Of a DNA stretch of 64,000 bases, positions 57,840-64,000 are shown piece after piece. Location: assembly GCF_000471905.2 (NCBI RefSeq), contig NW_006498435.1, forward strand, positions 1,353,297 to 1,417,296. The letters are read 5' to 3'. The number at the start of each line of letters is the position of its first letter. Positions within the stretch are counted from its first letter, which is position 1. Under the pieces are notes generated by a model. It worked only from the letters and a program-made list of their open reading frames with translations, did not search any database and had not been told where the DNA came from. A program made the translations under genes and the position numbers. Origin of the DNA: Amborella trichopoda (taxonomy: Eukaryota > Streptophyta > Magnoliopsida > Amborellales > Amborellaceae).

Positions 57840-58085
57840 ATTATTAAAAACCATCTAATTGATCATCTCGACATCGAGAAGTATGAATATATATAAAAAT
57901 AATAACAATTTGAGTCCCAGAAATAGTGCATCTTGCAACACATTATCTAGACCGGCCATTTTCAATATTTTCATACATTTATCGATCTACATGATTTTAA
58001 CTATTTTTGGAGTTTAAAATTTTATTATTATGAAAATAGATTTTTCGATAATCTTAAAAAAAAATTACACCAAAATTACATGTTA
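57840..58085 (-). repeat. Middle TIR copy, part right of the Copia insertion
   Basis: GATCATCTCGACATCGAG near 57860 and TTTATCGATCTACATGATTTT near 57978 match the right TIR (58800 and 58918). Right edge approximate. Confidence 0.6.
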
Positions 58086-58689
58086 TGATAAAACTTGTAG
58101 GTGCGTCTAATTAGATTGTTTAAGGTTGCAACCTTGTAGAAACCACACCCATTATTAAATGAGAAAGTATACAAAGAGACCATTTACTTTTAATACAAGG
58201 AGGTCATGATCACTTTTGTCCATCAAATCACTGCTCATGTTTTAAATCCTGAACAATAGCATTTTGAGAATATTTTAATGAAACAATTAATAAAAGGATG
58301 TAAAGTAATGATGTAATTGATATGATTGAAAATTAGTTGATTTAACTACCTCAACATTTTAACGCATATGACATTCTCCCACTCGCACTAGAATACATTA
58401 TATACCTCTTGCTCTGATATTAGTCATGCAACATCTCAATTTTGATTCCTACTACTGAATTACCTAAATAATAATAATAATGAGAAGAATATTTTCAAAA
58501 GGAAATTAGATTCTGGAATCTAACTATCCCAAATTAAACGAGGAAATTCTATCCTCAAATTTAAGAGAATCTAATATCCACAAAGTGGAGCATATAACAT
58601 TTTGGCTTAATGATATGGGACACAGTTTCTATGTGTCCATGTAAAAATGAATCCCCTCTTAAAAATATATTTTTGAGGTGGAATTTTGG
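58086..58689. other. A/T-rich interior of the DNA transposon nest
   Basis: No coding signal. A TTCTCCCACTCGCACTAG word near 58373 resembles a Copia polypurine-tract/LTR junction and may be a small remnant. Confidence 0.35.
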
Positions 58690-59007
58690 ACCCAATTTTC
58701 AAGGGGAAAAGGTCTCTATATAGCCGAGGCTCTAAACAAGCAAATAAGAGCCTACCTTAAAATTTCAATTGAAGAGTTTGTTTTGATGCCCAAATATCCT
58801 CAAATTGATCATCTCGACATCAAGATGCATGGACATAAGAAAAAAATGGATTTCAAATTTGGGAATAGTGGATTCTGTAACTCATTTTTGGACCGCCAAT
58901 TTTCAATGTTTCATAGGTTTGTCGATCTACACTATTTTTGAAGCTTTAAACTTTGTAAATATTTTCATCATTTTTGAAGTTTCAAACTTTGTAAATAAAG
59001 ATGAAAA
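58690..59007 (-). repeat. Right terminal inverted repeat, inner part
   Basis: Reverse complement of the left TIR. It continues after element H at 61096-61166. It contains an inward TATA-like CTATATAG near 58718. Confidence 0.7.
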
Positions 59008-59473
59008 TCACATACTGATGAGAGTTCTTCCTGTTCTTCGATGTACCTATCTTGTTATCTTGCAAATGCAATAGTAAACAAAAACGTAGTAAGTAAAAAT
59101 AAGTTTAATGAAGGAAACCTGACCTCGTTAACACATACGTATTCCTTGGGGTTCAAAAGCTTCTCCTCTTGAAAGCTTACTTTTCATTAAATACTCAACC
59201 CCCGTTGATTATACACGACTTTATTAACTACTCCTCTCTCATTAAATACTCAACCCATGACTCTTTACCATGCTTATCCTTAAAGTTGTTGGTTGGGGTT
59301 CAAAAGCTTCCCCTCCAAAAAGATTACTTCTCATTAAATACTCAACCCACGTTGATTATACATGACTTTATTAACTACTCTTACATGACTCTGCATGAGA
59401 TATACATACCCATGCCTGCCTTGCTTATCCTTAAAGAAGAGAAGAAGAGAAGCTACATGTTATGTACGTAACA
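59008..59473 (-). repeat. Element H 3' LTR
   Basis: Ends ACGTAACA at 59473, matching the 60562-61095 LTR. Left edge approximate by a few bases. Contains an internal duplication (GGGGTTCAAAAGCTTC...ATTAAATACTCAACCC twice, about 140 bp apart). Confidence 0.8.
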
Positions 59474-59488
59474 TCTCCTCCCTCCTTA
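59474..59488 (-). promoter_or_regulatory. Element H polypurine tract
   Basis: Minus-strand TAAGGAGGGAGGAGA directly before the 3' LTR. Confidence 0.85.
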
Positions 59489-59506
59489 AAATTTGGTCTT
59501 ATCCTC

Positions 59507-59600
59507 AAGACCAAAATCGGTATGTACTATGATGTTAAGTAACATAAAAAACAAGACCAAAATCGGTATGTACTATGATGTTAAGTAACATCAAAATCGG
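59507..59600 (+). repeat. 46-bp direct duplication in element H
   Basis: CAAGACCAAAATCGGTATGT and what follows occur twice in tandem. Confidence 0.85.
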
Positions 59601-59639
59601 GAAATGGTTGGTATGTGCAATGATGCTATCTTCTTCTTC

Positions 59640-60535
59640 ATAAGAGGCTTCAATTAAAAACAACTTCTTACGTCGATGCCTAGGCACAAATTTCCTGTTA
59701 ACAATCCTTTTGCACGTCTCTCTTGCAATTCAGTAGGTGCCATCCGCCGAACAGGAAGCGTAGGGCCATTGTTGGTAGCCTCCTTACTGGTTGTGATGGA
59801 CTCCTTCGCATAAGACGTTGGACTATATCGCCGTTGCGAGAAATTGAGGGCCTCGTACAAATGGGCAAGTCTGATAGCTGCTGATAAGGTCGTAGGGTGC
59901 CATGCTAACACGTCTGCCTTGATGTTGTCGCCTAATCCGCTGATGAAATAGCTGACTTGTCAGTTATGAGGAAGATACCCCACCTTAGTGAGTAGCCTTT
60001 CAAATTGAGTTTGGTAGTCTCAAAGAGTTTCAGTTTGTTGCAACTTAGCTAACTCTCCAAATAAATCTTGGAATTGGGTGGGACCGTACCTAGCGTGCAA
60101 CCCGTCACAAAACGTCTGCCAAGTCATTTCGCCTCCTTCTTGTTTGACTAGTTGGTACCACAGCTGAGCGTCACCCTCCAAATGGAAGGATGCAAGAGCC
60201 ACACGTTCTTCCTTTCGTGTTTGATGGAACTGAAAAAATTGCTCTACCGTATAAGTCCAATTTGTCGTGTCTTCTTCACCATTAAAGCGGGAAAATTGAG
60301 TTTGAGAAGCCTTGGAGCGAAGGACTGCTGCGATCCATTTTGACGGTTTCCATTGGTGTTCCCAGGTCGTACTCCATGGTTTTGGATTGGAGCCCGTGAG
60401 TTATCCCTTACTTCAAGTTCAATATTAGCTAGATGCGAACTAAGCTTTTCGAACAGCTCGTTAAGCTTATCCATTAGCTGTTGTTGTCCAGTAGTGAGAG
60501 AGCTCACATCATCTTCCAACTTCTCCACTCACTGA
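59640..60535 (-). pseudogene. Element H gag region
   Basis: On the minus strand: coiled-coil-like start MEKLEDDVSSLTTGQQQLMDKL, then LLKLNFPALM, VALASFHLEGDAQLWYQLVKQE, MTWQTFCDGLHARYGPTQF, ELAKLQQT, and VLAWHPTTLSAAIRLAHLYEA, ending at RRMAPTELQERRAKGL just before a zinc-knuckle position. This is the Retrotrans_gag pattern of plant chromovirus-type Gypsy elements. Fossil with a few interruptions. Confidence 0.85.
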
Positions 60536-60546
60536 TCCATGCCTTT

Positions 60547-60558
60547 GCTCTGATACCA
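60547..60558 (-). promoter_or_regulatory. Element H primer-binding site
   Basis: Minus-strand TGGTATCAGAGC, a perfect initiator tRNA-Met type core, three bases from the 5' LTR. Confidence 0.85.
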
Positions 60559-60561
60559 CAA

Positions 60562-61095
60562 TGACACGTACTGAGGAAAGTTTTTCATGTTCTTCGACTC
60601 TTTGATGTACCAATCTTTATCTATCTTGCTAATGCAGCAGACAACGTACTTATCTTCCTGTTCTTGGACGTATCTCTCTAGCTAATGTAACAGATGATGT
60701 ACCGATCTTGCTAAAGCAGCATATGACGTACCTATCTTGCTATCTTGCTATCTTGCTAATGCAGCAGACGACGTACCTATCTTGCTATCTTGCTAATGCA
60801 ACATAAAATAAAAACGTAAAAATAGGTTGAATAGAGGAAACCTGACCTCATTAACACATACGTGTTGGTTGGGGTTCAAAACTTTCCGTCCCAAATATCA
60901 TTAAATACTCAAGCCACGTTGATTACAAATAATCGAAGGATAACGTTCTATAACTACTCATATAAATCTATCTAAAAAGACATACACCACTTTATTAACT
61001 ACTACATAACTCTACATGAGATATACATACCAACTACTCCTACATGACTTTGTATGATCCTTAGAGAAGATGCGCTACATGTTAGGCACGTAACA
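60562..61095 (-). repeat. Element H 5' LTR
   Basis: TGTTACGTGCCTAACATG at the start on the minus strand. Contains several CTATCTTG repeats and repeated GCAGCAGACGACGTAC words (60650-60790), which account for its greater length. Confidence 0.8.
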
Positions 61096-61166
61096 AAAAA
61101 CTGAAAAATATATGAAAATATATTTAAGGGCAGTGACAAAGATTTCCAGTATTAAAAGCACATTTC
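61096..61166 (-). repeat. Right terminal inverted repeat, outer end
   Basis: Matches 51221-51290 in reverse (GACAAAGATTTCCAGTATT near 61134). Ends CACATTTC at 61166. Confidence 0.65.
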
Positions 61167-61427
61167 TAGACATTATTGGAAGGTAGGCTCTCATTTGATG
61201 GTTTAGTGCATAGGCTATATACAAACCGCACATCCATCTTTAAAATGGACGTTTTATGCCTTGGGGAACGCCATGTAGAAATGCGTCTGCCGACTCATGA
61301 AACCATTTTTCCTAATGGATATTTTCTCGCATTACTTTCAATCGAGAGCCATGCGTACGCAATCTCCTCGGAGAACGAAAACTGTAAAACCTTTATTTCA
61401 ATCTCAAAGAAGAAGAAAGGGGACAAG

Positions 61428-61686
61428 ATGGGGTGCACAGGGTGCTTAACCCACTTGCATTTAAAATGGATTCAACAGAGAGAGACCAGAACCACCTCAT
61501 CCTGCAGTAGAGCGACCTCCATTACTGCAACTCTTGGGGTGGTGCCCAAGCTCTTCCCCCAATGGCCAGAGACTGGTTTAGCTGCACCCAGATGTGTTCG
61601 AAGGGGTCTGCTTTGTCGTGCTTTAGAAGACGACCGAAAAGATGGGAGTATCGGTGGCATTGGTTCGGCTCTTGAGGAAAGGCCTG
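61428..61686 (+). CDS. Candidate first exon of a chloroplast-targeted host protein (unidentified)
   Basis: An open frame runs from 61176 to 61775. I favour the ATG at 61428, because what follows looks like a chloroplast transit peptide: rich in Arg, Thr and Ser with few acids (RTTSSCSRATSITATLG). After that come a VPKLFPQWPETGLAAPRC stretch, then an acidic, Gly-rich end (ALEDDRKDGSIGGIGSALEERP). A splice donor CTG/GTATAT follows at 61686/61687, and downstream sequence turns T-rich like an intron, while the frame drifts into hydrophobic low-information residues. No later exon could be identified, so the protein is not named. Its codon use is unlike the retroelement remnants. A TIR transposon ends only about 260 bases upstream. 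An upstream ATG at 61176 or 61245 remains possible. Confidence 0.5.
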
Positions 61687-63446
61687 GTATATTAATCCTC
61701 TCCCACTTGTTTCTGTTGGCCTTTCACATCTATTTATTTGCAATTATGCTTAATTTTCCTGGTTTTCTCTATTAAATTACTTCCTTGAAAAGGGATTTTT
61801 ACTTTATTCTTTGAATTTCCAAATTTAAGCATCTCATGTATACGTCTATTCATTTGAAATTCTGCTTGTTTATGCATATTTTAAGCTTTTCCTTTTTGTG
61901 TTTTTTTTTTTTCTGGCGCCGGGGGACGGCAGTGGGGGGCATCCATTGATTTCCAATTTTAAACATCTTGTGTTTGTCTATGTGTGGGTGTAGTTATTTA
62001 TCAATTTTATACGGGTGGATCACTTAACCTTTTGTATCATGCTTGAGCGCTCAAGAATCCAGTTTGAGAGCTTCTTGGACAGTGTATATGTTCTCTTGGT
62101 CTATATATACACAATATGCAATTTTAATTTTTTCCCCCTCATATTTACTTATTCGGAACCTCCCTAGGAATTTTCTTTCTTCTTTTTTTTTTCCATGTTT
62201 AGTTTAACACTGCTCTCCTTGTTGGAGAAGCAAAAGTTTCCTTTGTGACAGTTTCAGGTGAAAGCTTCACCTATGGAAAAGCATTCACCAATACATTGAT
62301 GGTGTCATCCATTATGTCTTATGTAATTGTAGTGGAGCTTTACCATAGAATTGGTGTGTAGGTAATTTGTTGGGAGGTTTTACTCATAGCATCCATGTAC
62401 AAGCCAATGGATGTGCACTTATCAGATGAACTAAGGAACTGCAAGAAATTTTCTTTACTTTCCCTACAAGATTTACAAAATTTGGGAATTTAACTTAGAG
62501 ATATCTAGTGGGAATCAGTAGTGCTACTCTGGCACTTCAGAACTTCTGTATGCATTGAAATGTATTGACAGGTATGTTAATTTCCCTCTACAACTTCTAC
62601 TGCAATTTTAACTTGGCAATTCAGGCGATGTATGATTTTCCACATACAGGCTGTATAAATTGAGGTTTAAAGAGGGGTATACTTAATATTAATCTTAAAG
62701 AATATCTTCTGATCAGTGCTACAAAACCTGATAGGCTTGAGCTTAGAACGATAAATGTTGTAAGGATACTGGGTGACCTTATCTCCTAAGATACTTCAGA
62801 TGATCCAAATTCACCAGCTTAAATATCTTATGCAGCTGACTCTTGACAAAGTGAATTGCAAGTCATAATAGCTCCATTGTAGATGTAACAATGGGATTGC
62901 ATGGCTTCTAAATAGTATTATGAAATGTGACGTGTATCTGGTGCATCTTTAGTAAGACCAGCTTGTTGGCCATGAGGCTGGGTTCCTAAACTGATGTCAA
63001 CGTTTGTTTGAGATCATAGAGGGAATTGCAGATAGCAAAAGTTTTCTACCGTAGTAATTCTCAAGGAATATATCTGTAAAGCATGTAACAAGAGAGGTTG
63101 TACATTGGACATAAGTACAGCCCTTTGTTGTGGGTACTTTGAGTGGTAGCATGGGCTCTGGATTAAATTGCTTTGTTATGTTGCTTGTGAAGCTCATGCA
63201 AAGTTAGCCAAACTCTCTCTGCTAATCCTCCCTGCATGATAAGCTATGGAAGTTGTGGAGGCCAAGTAAATTTCTTTGTTTATTTTTCATTTTTTATTCT
63301 TTTGATAATTGAAGCATGTGCTTTGATGTACCAAGAGAGCTAGTGGTAGTAATGAACGTATCCCTTGCTCGGAGCGATTTGATAGCCCGTAGGAGCAGGC
63401 AGTAGCTTGGGTTGAAACCTTATACAAGTATGCTGATCCCCAGAGT
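61687..63446 (+). other. Intron-like or intergenic stretch
   Basis: T-rich sequence with no open frame of note. It includes a short G-rich spot (GGCGCCGGGGGACGGCAGTGGG near 61915, described in parts) and several pyrimidine-plus-AG acceptor-like sites (for example near 62200 and 62650). Could be a long intron of the gene starting at 61428. I cannot place exons. Confidence 0.4.
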
Positions 63447-63695
63447 TCAGAGTTCATATTCGATCTTGTGCCCTTGTTCTCGTTTAACCATATTTCTCAT
63501 TAGTTCTCTATTAGATGTAGTAGGTAAGTCAGAAGACAGAATAGTGTCGGGCATATGCTCAAGAATTGTAACATAATGAGGGAACTTAGGAGCTAATGGC
63601 ATCAGAAACCTTTGTATTTCTAATGAATGACAAATGTACCATGCAAATGCAACCAAATCACCGAAGATGGGATATTCTTCTGGAGGGATAATCAT
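63447..63695 (-). CDS. Unrecognised 82-residue frame
   Basis: Starts MIIPPEEYPIFGDLVAFAWYI and has LPTTSNRELMRNMVKREQ near its end. The residue mix looks protein-like and is not low complexity, but I know no family for it. It could be an exon of a gene on the minus strand or a fragment of an element. No neighbours support either view. Confidence 0.25.
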   Translation of the reverse strand: MIIPPEEYPIFGDLVAFAWYICHSLEIQRFLMPLAPKFPHYVTILEHMPDTILSSDLPTTSNRELMRNMVKREQGHKIEYEL

Positions 63696-64000
63696 TTTTG
63701 TGACATGACATTCAAAGAAATAGTTTGCGTATTCTATTTTTGTGATTTAACAAAAATTATGTTCTTCATTTCTGCCAACTTTAAAACTTCACATTTTGTT
63801 TGTCTTTGCTCATAAATTTAAGACAAATTTGGTGGTATGACTTCATTGCTGTTCCCTGGATGTGTCTTGTGTCTATTTGTCGCTCACAATCTTCTGCGTG
63901 TTTAGAAAAATTATGTGTGCAGTTTTGAACCACTTGATTTTTTCAAATAAAGCCATATGTTATTTCTCGTGTGCAATGCCATGAGCTTTTGCATTACTTT
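63696..64000. other. Right edge of window
   Basis: A/T-rich sequence without a feature I can support. Confidence 0.4.

Larger units (their letters stand above)
59008..61095 (-). mobile_element. Element H: gag-only Ty3/Gypsy derivative
   Basis: Two LTRs (466 and 534 bp) flank 1.1 kb that holds a polypurine tract, gag and a primer-binding site of initiator tRNA-Met type, on the minus strand. Protease, RT and integrase are absent: sequence goes from the end of gag almost straight to the polypurine tract. It is an internally shortened, non-autonomous fossil with a few further breaks in gag. It interrupts the right TIR of the DNA transposon. Flanks are A-rich, and a target duplication could not be confirmed. 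Confidence 0.85.
51221..61166. mobile_element. TIR DNA transposon nest (possibly Mutator-like)
   Basis: The left end GAAATATGGTTTCAATACTG (51221) and the reverse complement of the right end GAAATGTGCTTTTAATACTGG (61166) align and continue for some 330 bp. Without later insertions the element would be about 2.7 kb. No transposase is visible. A third copy of the terminal sequence lies in between, in the orientation of the right end. The flanking 9-mers TAGAGTCAA and TAGACATTA agree only partly, so the Mutator-like call rests mainly on the long TIRs. Confidence 0.55.

Noticed and set aside
58360-58440. Possible second Copia LTR remnant (TTCTCCCACTCGCACTAG)
   Set aside because: Too short and without a second end; noted in the interior feature only.
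1-64000. tRNA, rRNA, riboswitch, Polinton or envelope-bearing virus genes
   Set aside because: None seen. The tRNA-like words are retroelement primer-binding sites, and no envelope or double-jelly-roll capsid pattern was recognised.

Overview
This window looks like intergenic DNA from a flowering-plant nuclear genome. The evidence is layered Ty3/Gypsy LTR retrotransposons of plant Tat type, a Ty1/Copia element, a TIR DNA transposon, hAT-like scraps, and one candidate chloroplast-protein exon at the far right. No rRNA, tRNA, CRISPR array, operon or bacterial gene was seen. There are two assembly gaps (14931-15155 and 53747-53880). Species cannot be named from the sequence. All retroelements are treated as fossils.

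Layout. (1) 1-5362: Tat-like block I on +, with a 3' non-coding region carrying a 32-33 bp minisatellite, a polypurine tract, an LTR (1236-3143), a primer-binding site and a gag remnant. (2) 5363-12745: two long related LTRs (A, B) on -, separated by only about 77 bp that hold a primer-binding site; A interrupts the gag of block I. (3) 12805-14616: LTR plus leader of a second Gypsy family (E1), on -. (4) 14617-29751: Tat-like block II on +: integrase, a long antisense plant-mobile-domain (PMD) reading region with its own TATA box, an LTR, primer-binding site, a leader with a 120-bp tandem repeat, gag, protease and RT. (5) 29752-35773: related long LTRs inserted in that RT (C and D-left on +, again about 85 bp apart, and D-right on -). 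(6) 36235-48575: element E, a structurally whole Tat-type Gypsy on - with both LTRs and a 108-bp tandem repeat before its 3' LTR. (7) 48576-50490: 5' part of a related element J. (8) 50491-51220: hAT-like ends and a 20-bp repeat. (9) 51221-61166: a TIR transposon nest containing a complete Copia element (52670-57834, 5-bp target duplication) and a gag-only Gypsy derivative H (59008-61095). (10) 61167-64000: probable host DNA with a chloroplast-targeted first exon and a long intron-like stretch.

How the parts relate. Six long LTRs (LTR1, A, B, C, D-left, D-right) belong to one superfamily. They share start motifs, a U5 module, or primer-binding sites of the TGGYGACTCC type. LTR1, A and D-right also share a splice-donor-like GAG/GTAAGY or CAG/GTAAGC about 170-195 bp before the LTR end. 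The most distinctive observations are this conserved donor, the near-empty LTR pairs, the pyrimidine-rich LTR tracts studded with small inverted repeats, the antisense PMD region, and the dispersed GGCGACAC palindromes of the E family.
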